From Mucilaginibacter sp. JRF (GTDB lineage Bacteria > Bacteroidota > Bacteroidia > Sphingobacteriales > Sphingobacteriaceae), in NCBI RefSeq assembly GCF_015223065.1, contig NZ_JADFBY010000001.1:1230597-1294596 (forward strand): DNA of 64,000 bases. Reading direction: 5' to 3'. Below, in pieces: positions 27,680-35,957 of this stretch (within the stretch, counting starts at the first letter, position 1; every line of letters starts with the position of its first letter). A model generated the notes under the pieces. The model saw nothing but the letters and a program-made list of their open reading frames with translations, did not search any database and was not told the origin of the DNA. The position numbers and the translations under genes were made by a program.

Positions 27680-28864
27680 TCAGCCCTTTAAAAACGGATT
27701 AAAATTACGGGTGCCTATTTCCATCCCGGCGGCACGGCATACGGTTTTATCGCCAAACTTAAAGTTAATATTATCCATAGCCTGATACAACCGGATGCGC
27801 TCCTCATTATCCTCAAACAAATTTATCTGATAACGGCCGGTAGCCAGGTTGCTTAACCTCACACCTATCAGTCGTACAGGGCGATGACCATTCCAGGCTT
27901 TTTTTAGCAGGTTTTTTATGCCGGGTATCAGTATATGTTCCGCCGCGGTGAGCGATATTTTCTCCTGCAAGGTATGGGTTTCAAAATTGGCGTAACGTAT
28001 TTTGATAGCCAGGCACGATGACAGCTTATCTTCCTTGCGCAGTTTATACGATAGTTCCTCCGTCATGCTAACCAAAATGGTTTCCAGTGTACGGCGATCG
28101 GCCACATCAGTATGAAAGGTGTGCTCGCTCGAAATAGATTTCCTGTCGGAGTGTGGCACTATCTCGCTATGATCTATCCCCCTCGCCTTTTCCCAAATAA
28201 ATAAGCCCGACTTACCGAATACAGTTTGCAAAAAACGCAGCTCTACCTTTTGCAGATCGCCTATTTTTTCGATGCCGTATTCGTACAGCTTTTTGCAGGT
28301 ACTTTCGCCAAGCATAGGTATCTTGCTGATGGGCAAAGGCGCTAAAAAAGCCATTTCGCCACCGTGTGGAACTAATAATTGTCCGTTAGGTTTAGCATGA
28401 TTTGTAGCCATTTTAGCCACGGTTTTGCTGGATGCCATTCCGAAGGAAATAGGCAACCCGGTATCGCGCATTACCTTTTGCCGCAGATCTGAGGCTATTT
28501 GGTAAGGATCATGAAAACGATCCATACCCGTCAGGTCAATATAAAACTCATCAACCGATGTTTTTTGATACAGCGGCACCGCATTGTGGATAATCTCCGT
28601 TACCTCACGTGATGCCTCGCCATACCGGCCGTGGCTACCGCTAATTAAAATAGCATGAGGGCAAAGTTTAAGCGCCTGCCGTGTAGGCATTGCCGAATGT
28701 ACACCATACTTACGTGCCTCGTAACTGCACGATGCCACAACGCCCCTATCAGCCGAACCGCCTATGATCACCGCCTTGCCAATAAGCTCAGGATTGAACT
28801 TACGCTCCACCGAAACGAAGAACGAATCAAGATCGATATGTATAATATGGCGCTTGTTGGACAT
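27680..28864 (-). CDS. dinB: DNA polymerase IV
   Basis: 394 aa from ATG 28864. Error-prone Y-family polymerase for translesion synthesis. It begins MSNKRHIIHIDLDSFFVSVE, with the catalytic Asp pair in HIDLD and the steric-gate Phe, has SVDEFYIDLT with the second acidic site, and HhH-like PMLGESTCKKLYEYGI in the thumb. A longer frame adding 28 residues upstream exists, but that extension shows no family likeness and overlaps the probable promoter. Convergent with the alpha-2-macroglobulin gene and divergent from the 2H phosphoesterase gene. It is the more canonical of two Y-family polymerases in the window. Confidence 0.94.
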   Translation of the reverse strand: MSNKRHIIHIDLDSFFVSVERKFNPELIGKAVIIGGSADRGVVASCSYEARKYGVHSAMPTRQALKLCPHAILISGSHGRYGEASREVTEIIHNAVPLYQKTSVDEFYIDLTGMDRFHDPYQIASDLRQKVMRDTGLPISFGMASSKTVAKMATNHAKPNGQLLVPHGGEMAFLAPLPISKIPMLGESTCKKLYEYGIEKIGDLQKVELRFLQTVFGKSGLFIWEKARGIDHSEIVPHSDRKSISSEHTFHTDVADRRTLETILVSMTEELSYKLRKEDKLSSCLAIKIRYANFETHTLQEKISLTAAEHILIPGIKNLLKKAWNGHRPVRLIGVRLSNLATGRYQINLFEDNEERIRLYQAMDNINFKFGDKTVCRAAGMEIGTRNFNPFLKG

Positions 28865-28875
28865 AACACAAATAT

Positions 28876-28883
28876 CAAAATTA
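28876..28883 (-). promoter_or_regulatory. Putative -7 element (TAATTTTG) of dinB
   Basis: On the minus strand, TAATTTTG is a perfect TAnnTTTG match whose last base is 12 nt from the ATG at 28864. The nearest upstream TTG is 26 nt away, longer than standard. Predicted leader is about five bases. Confidence 0.4.
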
Positions 28884-28887
28884 ATAT

Positions 28888-28918
28888 TTGCAAATACTAA
28901 ATTTATTAGCAAATTTTG
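28888..28918 (+). promoter_or_regulatory. Putative promoter of the 2H phosphoesterase gene
   Basis: TTG (28888-28890), 20 nt, then AAATTTTG (28911-28918), one mismatch from the consensus. It ends 24 nt before ATG 28943 and interleaves with the divergent dinB promoter. Confidence 0.45.
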
Positions 28919-28942
28919 CGACGTAATTCTAATCCTACTACT

Positions 28943-29494
28943 ATGCACTACGCCGATTATATGATGCTGTTATCGCCACCCGAACAGGTAAATCACGAAA
29001 TAAAAAGATATAAGCAAGCTTCTGTTAAGCATATCGGCGAGTTTGAAAGTATGCACTCCAGGGCGCACATCAGCATTTGCATGGCCGACAGGCAAAAGAC
29101 TTTTATCATCGAACCATCCCTGCAACGCATGGCGCAAAAGTTAAGCACAATGCCTCCTATAGTATTACATATACGGGGCTTTGATTTTTTTAAGCATGGC
29201 GATAAGAGTATGACCATTTATGCCAATATTGACCAAACCGATTCAGTAAAAAGATGGTTCAGGCTTTTGCTGCAAAGCATGAATCTTAAATTAAGCCTTA
29301 CACCGCACATCACAATAGTACGCAATATACCTGTGCATCAGTTTGAAGTGCTTTGGCCATATTTTGCAAAGGCACAATACAACGATGTTTTTAAAATTGA
29401 TGGCCTTACTATACTAAAACGCGACACATTTGGGCACGATCAGCACTGGCAACAGCACCAATTATTACCCTTTAACAATCGTTTTTTTAGCTAA
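28943..29494 (+). CDS. 2H phosphoesterase (2'-5' RNA ligase family) protein
   Basis: 183 aa from ATG 28943; an alternative upstream TTG lies in the promoter. The two HxS/T motifs of the 2H superfamily are present: AHISI near residue 41 and PHITI near residue 128. Members hydrolyse or form 2'-5' or cyclic phosphodiester bonds in RNA or nucleotides. No membrane segment. Its neighbour dinB is transcribed in the opposite direction. The physiological substrate is unknown; ligase activity should not be assumed. Confidence 0.85.
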   Translation: MHYADYMMLLSPPEQVNHEIKRYKQASVKHIGEFESMHSRAHISICMADRQKTFIIEPSLQRMAQKLSTMPPIVLHIRGFDFFKHGDKSMTIYANIDQTDSVKRWFRLLLQSMNLKLSLTPHITIVRNIPVHQFEVLWPYFAKAQYNDVFKIDGLTILKRDTFGHDQHWQQHQLLPFNNRFFS

Positions 29495-29582
29495 GTTTAG
29501 CAACTTAAATAAATATTCAGCCTGATTATAAGTGTGTTAATTACACAATCGGTATTTTTTACCACGGTGCTAAAATCTTTGC

Positions 29583-29590
29583 TATATTTG
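29583..29590 (+). promoter_or_regulatory. -7 element (TATATTTG) of the SRP RNA gene
   Basis: Perfect TAnnTTTG match immediately upstream of the predicted RNA. A TTG at -33 is not evident. The short distance to the first base of the closing stem (29594) fits a transcription start near 29594-29596. Confidence 0.65.
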
Positions 29591-29591
29591 C

Positions 29592-29693
29592 GGTGGGTAA
29601 GTCTTTTACGACCAGCTCCTCTTGAACTCCCCCAGGGTGGGAACGCAGCAAGGGTAGAGGGTTGTAGCGGTGCGATAAAAGTAGCTTACCCAT
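29592..29693 (+). ncRNA. ffs: Bacterial small signal recognition particle RNA (4.5S type)
   Basis: About 100 nt forming one long hairpin. The outer stem pairs TGGGTAAG (29594-29601) with CTTACCCA (29685-29692). The apical part shows the SRP signature: CTCCCCCAGGG followed by GGGAACGCAGCAAGGG, which builds the Ffh-binding symmetric loop under the tetraloop-like tip. A run of T (29693-29700) follows as terminator. The RNA with Ffh targets membrane and exported proteins. The exact ends are estimated from the stem. Confidence 0.92.
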
Positions 29694-29784
29694 TTTTTTT
29701 AACTCGACCTATGTTATCCGGGTATTCCTTTTATTGACCCGGGTAATTACATTGTTTTGTTATTCAACAAAATCATCATATAAA

Positions 29785-30444
29785 ATGAAATTTTTTATTG
29801 ATACTGCAAATCTTGCACAAATTAAAGAAGCACACGAAATGGGTGTTTTGGATGGTGTTACAACCAACCCATCGCTAATGGCCAAAGAAGGCATTACCGG
29901 CGATGAAAACGTTATTAACCACTACAAGGCTATTTGCGAAATTACCGATGGCGACGTGAGCGCCGAAGTTATTTCAACCACCTTTGACGAGATGGTAGCT
30001 GAAGGCGAAGCCCTTGCTAAACTGCATGAGCAAATCGTTGTCAAGGTACCAATGATAAAAGATGGCGTAAAGGCTATAAAATATTTTACCTCAAAAGGTA
30101 TCCGTACCAATTGTACCTTGGTATTCTCTGCCGGTCAGGCTTTATTGGCTGCTAAGGCTGGTGCAACTTATGTATCTCCGTTTGTTGGCCGTTTAGATGA
30201 CGTTGCTACTGATGGTATGCAACTGATTGAAGATATCCGTTTGATATACGATAACTACGGTTACGAAACTCAAATTTTAGCTGCGTCAGTACGTCACCCT
30301 ATGCACATCATTCAGTGTGCTAAAATTGGTGCTGATGTTATCACTGCTCCGCTTAGCGCTATCGCGGCATTGTTAAAACACCCGCTTACTGATAATGGCC
30401 TGGCTCAGTTCCTGGCTGATCATGCTAAGGCTGCCGGTAAATAA
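29785..30444 (+). CDS. fsa: Fructose-6-phosphate aldolase / transaldolase-like protein
   Basis: 219 aa from ATG 29785 (an upstream frame extension has no likeness). It begins [16 protein letters not shown] with the family's Asp, continues [13 protein letters not shown], and has the Schiff-base lysine in [10 protein letters not shown] near residue 86. This short single-domain family comprises fructose-6-phosphate aldolases and transaldolases of about 215-220 aa; genomic context alone cannot tell which activity applies. Pentose-phosphate link: rpe is elsewhere in the window. Followed by a strong terminator. Confidence 0.9.
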   Translation: MKFFIDTANLAQIKEAHEMGVLDGVTTNPSLMAKEGITGDENVINHYKAICEITDGDVSAEVISTTFDEMVAEGEALAKLHEQIVVKVPMIKDGVKAIKYFTSKGIRTNCTLVFSAGQALLAAKAGATYVSPFVGRLDDVATDGMQLIEDIRLIYDNYGYETQILAASVRHPMHIIQCAKIGADVITAPLSAIAALLKHPLTDNGLAQFLADHAKAAGK

Positions 30445-30471
30445 TAATTGCACTTGCATAACATACGCGAA

Positions 30472-30498
30472 GGCCATCTTGATACAAGATGGCCTTTT
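30472..30498 (+). terminator. Rho-independent terminator after the aldolase gene
   Basis: GGCCATCTTG (30472-30481), loop ATA, CAAGATGGCC (30485-30494), then TTTT. Perfect 10-bp stem. Confidence 0.85.
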
Positions 30499-30591
30499 GC
30501 ATTTCTGTTTGGTCAGTAAAGGGTAAGTAAACATAATTTACATTTTGTTGCCTACCCTATTGTTTATATTAGCGAAATATACTTTTATCTG

Positions 30592-31554
30592 ATGCTTGAT
30601 CTGTTAATTATTGGTGGCGGCCCTATTGGCCTGGCGTGTGGTTTAGAAGCCCAAAAAGCCGGACTATCATTCCGCATAATTGAAAAAGGCTGCCTGGTTA
30701 ATTCGCTGTATAACTATCCGTATACCATGACATTCTTCTCCACTTCGGACAGGTTGGAGGTTGGTGGCATTCCTTTCGTAACCATTAACAACAAACCAAA
30801 TCGTGCCGAAGCGTTGGAGTATTACAGGCGCGTAGCATTATCCAACCAAATACCCATCAATTTATTTGAAGAAGTTACGGAGGTAAAACACAACGGAGAG
30901 CATTATGATATAACTACCTCTAAGAGCTCCTATCAGGCTAAGTATGTAGTATTGGCTACCGGATTTTATGATATCGCGGTTAATTTAAATATCCCCGGTG
31001 AAGATCTGCCCAAGGTAAAGCATTATTATAAAGACCCACATTACTATGCCATGCAAAAAGTGATAGTGGTGGGTGCCAGCAATTCGGCTATTGATGTAGC
31101 GCTGGAAACTTACCGTAAAGGAGCTGATGTTACCCTGGTGGTACGTGGCAGCGAAGTGAGCAGCCGTGTTAAATATTGGGTAAGGCCTGATATTATTAAC
31201 CGTATTGAGGAAGGCAGCATAAAAGCATATTTTAACTCAGAGCTGGCAGCCGTGCGTGAGCATGAAGCCGACATCAAAACTCCCGAAGGCATTGTAACTA
31301 TCCCCAATGATTTTGTTATGGCGATGACAGGCTATAAGCCAAACTTCAATTTCCTGAAAAACTTGGGCATTGAATTATCGGAAGATAAATTCATCCCGCA
31401 ATATAATCAAGACACCATGGAAACCAATAATCCGGGCATGTACCTTGCCGGTGTGGTTTGCGGCGGGCTGGATACGCATTTGTGGTTTATTGAAAACTCA
31501 CGGGTGCATGCGGAGATGATAGTTAGTGATATACTGAATAAGCAGAAAGCTTAA
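30592..31554 (+). CDS. ypdA: YpdA family FAD-dependent disulfide reductase
   Basis: 320 aa. Two dinucleotide folds: FAD-binding LLIIGGGPIGLACG at the N-terminus and NAD(P)-binding VIVVGASNSAIDVA near residue 160, with VVLATGFYD between. Its whole pattern (IEKGCLVNSLYNYP, TMTFFSTSD) is that of YpdA, the NADPH-dependent bacillithiol disulfide reductase; it lacks the CxxC pair of thioredoxin reductase. In Bacteroidota it is usually the thiol-redox flavoprotein for bacillithiol. Convergent with rnz four bases apart. A thioredoxin reductase-like role is a lesser alternative. Confidence 0.88.
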   Translation: MLDLLIIGGGPIGLACGLEAQKAGLSFRIIEKGCLVNSLYNYPYTMTFFSTSDRLEVGGIPFVTINNKPNRAEALEYYRRVALSNQIPINLFEEVTEVKHNGEHYDITTSKSSYQAKYVVLATGFYDIAVNLNIPGEDLPKVKHYYKDPHYYAMQKVIVVGASNSAIDVALETYRKGADVTLVVRGSEVSSRVKYWVRPDIINRIEEGSIKAYFNSELAAVREHEADIKTPEGIVTIPNDFVMAMTGYKPNFNFLKNLGIELSEDKFIPQYNQDTMETNNPGMYLAGVVCGGLDTHLWFIENSRVHAEMIVSDILNKQKA

Positions 31555-31557
31555 CCG

Positions 31558-32475
31558 TTATTCATCAACAATAAAAGTTTTCCCCTCAACAGCCAACTCC
31601 GTATCAGGGAATACAGAACGCGCTTCGTCAAGCAGATCATTCAGCGTTTTGTAGCGTGCTGAGAAATGGCCTATCAGTAATCTTTCCGCACCTGTTTGTA
31701 TGGCTACATCGGCCGCTTGCAGGGCAGTTGTATGATAGGTATCCTTAGCCCTTTCGAGCATATCATTCATAAACGTTGCTTCGTGATACAATAATGTTGA
31801 ACCCTTTATCTGCTCAAAGTAATGCGAGCTATACAAAGTATCCGAACAATAAGCATAAGTTTTAGGCTCAGCCGGTGGTATAGTAAGGCCCGCATTTGGG
31901 TGTACAGTACCATCGGGCGCTGTATAATCCTTGCCGGCCTTTATAGCGCTAAAGTATGCTACCGGCACCTCCAACTCATCAATACGTTCTTTTATCAGTT
32001 TGCGGGCACGTTTTTTACCACGAAACACAAAACCGGTGCACGCTATACGATGCAGCAATGGGATGGTTTCTACCGTAAAATCATGATTTTCAAATATCTG
32101 CTCAGGCTTTTCGGGGCTTGTAGCTTTAAATACCAGCGGATATTGAAGTGTGGTCTCTGAATATTTGAGCTGCATCTCAATGATCTCGATCAATGGTGCA
32201 GGACCAAACAGGTTCATGGCCTTTTTACGGCCGTTTAGATGCAGTGATGATAGCAAACCTACCAAGCCCAAATAATGGTCGCCGTGCAGGTGGCTGATAA
32301 ATATACAATCGATGCGGCTTGCTTTGATATCAAACCGCATCATTTGCTGCTGACTGCCTTCACCGCAGTCAACCATATATAAATGTTCGTTAATATTTAG
32401 TACCTGGGCGGTAGGGTTTCGGTTGTAGATAGGTGTTGCCGAACTGCTTCCAAGTATAGTAACCTCAAACTTCAT
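31558..32475 (-). CDS. rnz: Ribonuclease Z
   Basis: 305 aa. RNase Z cuts the 3' trailer from tRNA precursors. Beta-lactamase fold with the zinc motif SHLHGDHYLGLVGLL (HxHxDH, residues 60-68), GEGSQQQMMR upstream of it, PLLHRIACTGFVF, the FLEX-like exosite region near residue 160 and a late HFSARY. Start is ATG 32475 with the canonical MKFEVTILGSSSATP. It is 21 nt after the STAS gene on the same strand, so the two are probably cotranscribed. Confidence 0.95.
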   Translation of the reverse strand: MKFEVTILGSSSATPIYNRNPTAQVLNINEHLYMVDCGEGSQQQMMRFDIKASRIDCIFISHLHGDHYLGLVGLLSSLHLNGRKKAMNLFGPAPLIEIIEMQLKYSETTLQYPLVFKATSPEKPEQIFENHDFTVETIPLLHRIACTGFVFRGKKRARKLIKERIDELEVPVAYFSAIKAGKDYTAPDGTVHPNAGLTIPPAEPKTYAYCSDTLYSSHYFEQIKGSTLLYHEATFMNDMLERAKDTYHTTALQAADVAIQTGAERLLIGHFSARYKTLNDLLDEARSVFPDTELAVEGKTFIVDE

Positions 32476-32496
32476 ACCCGGAGAACAATCAAAAAG

Positions 32497-32874
32497 TTAT
32501 TTTAGTTCCCTTTTAAGCTCTTTTTCTATCTCTTCCATAAAAATAAGGTCGATAGCTTCTTCGCAGGTAGGTACAATGCTCAACACACTCTCTAATTGTG
32601 AAATGTTTATCAGGCGATTAACGGCTTCATTCAAACCACAAAGTATAAATACACCTTCGGCATTTTTACACAAACGGTGGCCAACTAAAAGACTGCTTAA
32701 GCCTGATGAATCGGCGAATTTAACCTGCGACAGATCAAGGATGATGTTGCGCTGGCCTTCGGTATTGATCAGGATCAATTCGGATTTAAGTTGTGGAGTA
32801 ACCAATGAATTTAACTTTGATTCATTCAGCTTCACCAATATGTACTTCTCGTGTTTGTCAACAGTAAATTTCAT
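32497..32874 (-). CDS. STAS domain protein (anti-sigma factor antagonist type)
   Basis: 125 aa from ATG 32874; the TTG two codons earlier is rejected. The whole protein is one STAS domain: MKFTVDKHEKYILVKL, then ILDLSQVKFADSSGLSSLL, which carries the Ser that is phosphorylated in SpoIIAA/RsbV-like antagonists. The C-terminal tail is acidic and basic (EEIEKELKRELK). Such proteins bind serine kinases of the RsbW type; no kinase or phosphatase is adjacent, so the partner is elsewhere. Upstream of rnz by 21 nt. Confidence 0.88.
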   Translation of the reverse strand: MKFTVDKHEKYILVKLNESKLNSLVTPQLKSELILINTEGQRNIILDLSQVKFADSSGLSSLLVGHRLCKNAEGVFILCGLNEAVNRLINISQLESVLSIVPTCEEAIDLIFMEEIEKELKRELK

Positions 32875-32925
32875 GGTCAAATTTTTATTAGCTAATATAG
32901 CAAATTTTTAATTTTATGTAAAAAA

Positions 32926-33870
32926 TTATAAGTCAGCCAAAGCTTGCTTAACATTAGCCTCCACCCTCTTCAAAATATCATCACTTGCCGAACGGACAAA
33001 TGCTTCGCCCGTTATTTTTTCATAAAGTTCAATATAACGTTCAGATATTGATAATACCTTTTCCTCGGTCATTTCAGGCACTGTTTGGCCATCCTTACCT
33101 TGAAAATTATTCTCGATCAACCATTTTCTAACAAATTCCTTTGAAAGCTGTTTTTGCGGCTCATTATTTTCCTGACGATCGGCATATCCCTCACTGTAAA
33201 AATAACGCGATGAATCGGGCGTATGTATCTCATCTATCAGGTAGATCACACCATCGGCCTTGCCAAACTCATATTTGGTATCAACCAATATCAGGCCTTG
33301 TTCGGCAGCTATTTCGGTACCACGGGCATAAAGCGCCTGTGTGTAAGCTTCCAGTTTCTCATAATCCTCGGCAGATACAATCCCTTTAGCCAATATCTGT
33401 TCTTTTGATATATCCTCGTCATGGCCTACTGCTGCTTTGGTAGTTGGGGTAATAATAGGCTGAGGCAACTTGTCGTTCTCTTTCAAACCATCGGGCAAAG
33501 CAACACCGCAAACCTCTCTACGGCCCGCGCTATACTCACGCCAGGCATGGCCGGCCAAGTAGCCACGTATCACCATCTCTACCTTGAACGGCTCGCATAT
33601 ACGGCCAATGGTAACACTTGGATCAGGCACGCTGATCACCCAGTTAGGTACAATATCCTCAGTAGCCTTTAAAAACTTAGCGGCTATCTGGTTAAGCACC
33701 TGCCCCTTAAACGGAATTGGCTCAGGCAGAACCACATCAAATGCTGATATGCGGTCGGTAACCACCATGGCCAGGTATTTATCTTTTATAGTATATACAT
33801 CGCGCACCTTGCCCTTGTAAAAAGCATTTTGCCCGTCAAAATTGAAGTTTGTTTCTTTTATAGCGTCCAT
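32926..33870 (-). CDS. purC: Phosphoribosylaminoimidazole-succinocarboxamide synthase PurC
   Basis: 314 aa. PurC joins CAIR and aspartate using ATP in purine synthesis. Visible: YKGKVRDVY near residue 17 (phosphate loop), [24 protein letters not shown] (here [14 protein letters not shown]), DTKYEFG and [13 protein letters not shown]. This is the long single-enzyme form typical of Bacteroidota rather than the 240-aa form. It is flanked downstream by the STAS gene on the same strand (about 50 nt) and preceded by the short inverted repeat at 33880-33983. Confidence 0.96.
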   Translation of the reverse strand: MDAIKETNFNFDGQNAFYKGKVRDVYTIKDKYLAMVVTDRISAFDVVLPEPIPFKGQVLNQIAAKFLKATEDIVPNWVISVPDPSVTIGRICEPFKVEMVIRGYLAGHAWREYSAGRREVCGVALPDGLKENDKLPQPIITPTTKAAVGHDEDISKEQILAKGIVSAEDYEKLEAYTQALYARGTEIAAEQGLILVDTKYEFGKADGVIYLIDEIHTPDSSRYFYSEGYADRQENNEPQKQLSKEFVRKWLIENNFQGKDGQTVPEMTEEKVLSISERYIELYEKITGEAFVRSASDDILKRVEANVKQALADL

Positions 33871-33879
33871 TTATGAGTT

Positions 33880-33983
33880 AATAGTTGATGGTTCATAGTT
33901 CATGGAAATAACTATAAACTGTAAATAGCATTGTTACCAATAATTTATAATTCATGGCACAAATATATGAACCATGAACTATT
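33880..33983. repeat. Inverted copies of an 18-bp motif between purC and phoH
   Basis: AATAGTTGATGGTTCATA (33880-33897) and its near-reverse complement TATGAACCATGAACTATT (33966-33983) match at 17 of 18 bases and bracket an AT-rich core. A related motif, TTCATAGTTCATGG, overlaps the left copy. It looks like one of the short intergenic repeats of this lineage; the 126-nt gap holds nothing else I can support. Confidence 0.55.
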
Positions 33984-33996
33984 GACTATAGTCTTT

Positions 33997-34956
33997 CTAC
34001 TGTATATCCCCGTAAGCCTCCAGTATACGCCTTACCAGCTTGTGGCGCACTACGTCCTCACCGCTCAGGTAAATAATATCGATACCCTTTATGTCGGTAA
34101 GTATACGCAAGGCGGTGTGTAGGCCTGATTGCTGTTTTTTAGGTAAGTCGATCTGTGTTACGTCGCCCGTTACAATAAATTTGGCTGTAGGCCCCATACG
34201 CGTTAAAAACATCTTTAACTGCATATCAGTAGCGTTTTGTGCCTCATCCAATATCACAAAGCAATTATCAAGCGTACGGCCACGCATAAACGCCAACGGA
34301 GCTATCTCGATAGTACGATTTTCCAGGTAAACCTTTAGTTTTTCGGGAGGTATCATATCATCCAGCGCATCATAAAGCGGGCGCAGGTACGGGTCTATCT
34401 TTTCTTTCAGGTCACCCGGCAAAAACCCCAGGTTCTCCCCTGCCTCAACAGCCGGGCGGGTAAGTATAATGCGTTTTATCTCTTTGTTTTTGAGGGCACG
34501 TACTGCCAGGGCAACCGCAGTGTAGGTTTTACCCGTACCGGCAGGGCCAATAGCGAACAGAACATCATTTTTCAGGATGCTATCCACCATGCGGCGCTGA
34601 TTATTGGTACGCGCCTTAACCATAATGCCATTAGGCCCGAAAACGATAACCTCGCCTGTGGTTGATTTATCTACAGGGGCATCAATAGCCGGGGCAAGCG
34701 ATACTTTTGAACCTAAAATGCGCTCAATATCAGTTATGTTGAGGTTATCATACTTCTCAACATGCTGAAGCAGATACTTAAACTTATCATTAAAAACCGA
34801 CAGCTCATGCTCATCGCCAAGTACCTTTACCTCACTGCCACGCGCAACTATTTTTAACTTTGGATATTGTTTTTTAATGATCTCAAAATGATCATTATTA
34901 GGCCCCCAAAGCACTGCAGGATTGATGTTTTCGATTGATAATTTTAACTCGTTCAA
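33997..34956 (-). CDS. phoH: PhoH family P-loop ATPase
   Basis: 319 aa. The PhoH/YbeZ family consists of NTPases, probably RNA helicase-like, that work with YbeY in rRNA maturation. An N-terminal KH-like part (residues 1-90) is followed by the ATPase domain: FAIGPAGTGKTYTAVALA (Walker A near residue 140), LTRPAVEAGE, VILDEAQNATDMQ (Walker B) and VTGDVTQIDLP. The start is a TTG at 34956, because no ATG exists in the same region and the family N-terminus (NELKLSIENINP) begins just there. ybeY is not adjacent. Confidence 0.93.
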   Translation of the reverse strand: MNELKLSIENINPAVLWGPNNDHFEIIKKQYPKLKIVARGSEVKVLGDEHELSVFNDKFKYLLQHVEKYDNLNITDIERILGSKVSLAPAIDAPVDKSTTGEVIVFGPNGIMVKARTNNQRRMVDSILKNDVLFAIGPAGTGKTYTAVALAVRALKNKEIKRIILTRPAVEAGENLGFLPGDLKEKIDPYLRPLYDALDDMIPPEKLKVYLENRTIEIAPLAFMRGRTLDNCFVILDEAQNATDMQLKMFLTRMGPTAKFIVTGDVTQIDLPKKQQSGLHTALRILTDIKGIDIIYLSGEDVVRHKLVRRILEAYGDIQ

Positions 34957-35056
34957 TACAAATTGATTTTTAGTTGCTGATTTTTATGAATTAAAAATTG
35001 AATATTTGTAGCGCTTATCGCTTGTACAAGATTAGCAATAAATATTTAAATAATTA

Positions 35057-35833
35057 ATGGCAATAATAACTTTAACTACCGACCTTGGCGATAAGGATAT
35101 ATACCTTGCAGCACTGAAGGGGAGTATTTTAAAATTGTTGCCCGAGGTTAATATTGTTGATATTACCAACAGCGTTTCAACTTTTAATATACAGCAGGCT
35201 GCCTTTATTTTAAAGAACAGCTACCACTATTTCCCCGACAATACGGTACACCTAATAGGTATTGATACAGTATACAACTCGTTTACCAAATACCTGGCCA
35301 TACATTACAAGAATCATTTTTTTGTGGGTGCCGATAATGGCATATTCTCGCTGATGTTTGACGAAGAACCCGATGAGGTTTATGAGATAAACATTATGCA
35401 GGACTTGAAGTTTTTGCACTTTCCGCTGGCTGATATTTTTGTTAAGGCGGCATGCCACCTGGCTAATGGCGACCCTATTGAGGAGATAGGTTTACGAATT
35501 AACGGCATCGAGAAAAAGATGAACCTGCAACCGGTGGTTGAAAGGAACCTGATTAAAGGCGCGGTGATCTATATTGATTCGTTCCAAAACGTGATTACCA
35601 ACATAACCAAGGAGTTTTTCAATACCATACAGCAAGGCCGCAGGTTTACGCTATACTTTAAGCGCAACGAAACCATTAACCACCTGAGCTGGCATTACAA
35701 CGAAGTACCGGAGGGCGAAAAGCTTTGCTTGTTTGGCATTAGCGATCATTTAGAGATTGCCATTAACAAAGGCAACGCCAGTGGCTTATTAGGCCTTAAC
35801 CTGGGCGATAGCGTGATTATCGAGTTTGAATAA
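35057..35833 (+). CDS. SAM hydroxide adenosyltransferase family protein
   Basis: 258 aa. The N-terminus IITLTTDLGDKDIYLAALKG is the signature of the family (formerly DUF62) related to fluorinase and chlorinase. In this family S-adenosylmethionine is hydrolysed to adenosine and methionine. FVGADNGIFSL near residue 92 and YIDSFQNVITNI near residue 173 are typical. No halide-specific context is visible, so hydrolysis is more likely than halogenation. It precedes the beta-CASP gene by about 125 nt on the same strand. Confidence 0.88.
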   Translation: MAIITLTTDLGDKDIYLAALKGSILKLLPEVNIVDITNSVSTFNIQQAAFILKNSYHYFPDNTVHLIGIDTVYNSFTKYLAIHYKNHFFVGADNGIFSLMFDEEPDEVYEINIMQDLKFLHFPLADIFVKAACHLANGDPIEEIGLRINGIEKKMNLQPVVERNLIKGAVIYIDSFQNVITNITKEFFNTIQQGRRFTLYFKRNETINHLSWHYNEVPEGEKLCLFGISDHLEIAINKGNASGLLGLNLGDSVIIEFE

Positions 35834-35957
35834 ACTCGCGGACCTTGTAACATTTATTTTAACTAACTGTAAACAGCTCATTTTGGCTTAACTTAGCCGA
35901 TGGAGTACAATTACTCCGCCAAGCCTGCACCGCAGGTAACTAACTGATAGTAATTTA

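Noticed and set aside
29534..29737. Open frame covering the SRP RNA locus
   Set aside because: It overlaps the highly structured 4.5S RNA and its terminator; the sequence is explained by the RNA.
29717..29745. CCGGGT/ACCCGG inverted repeat before the aldolase gene
   Set aside because: Only six base pairs with a long loop, so it may be chance.
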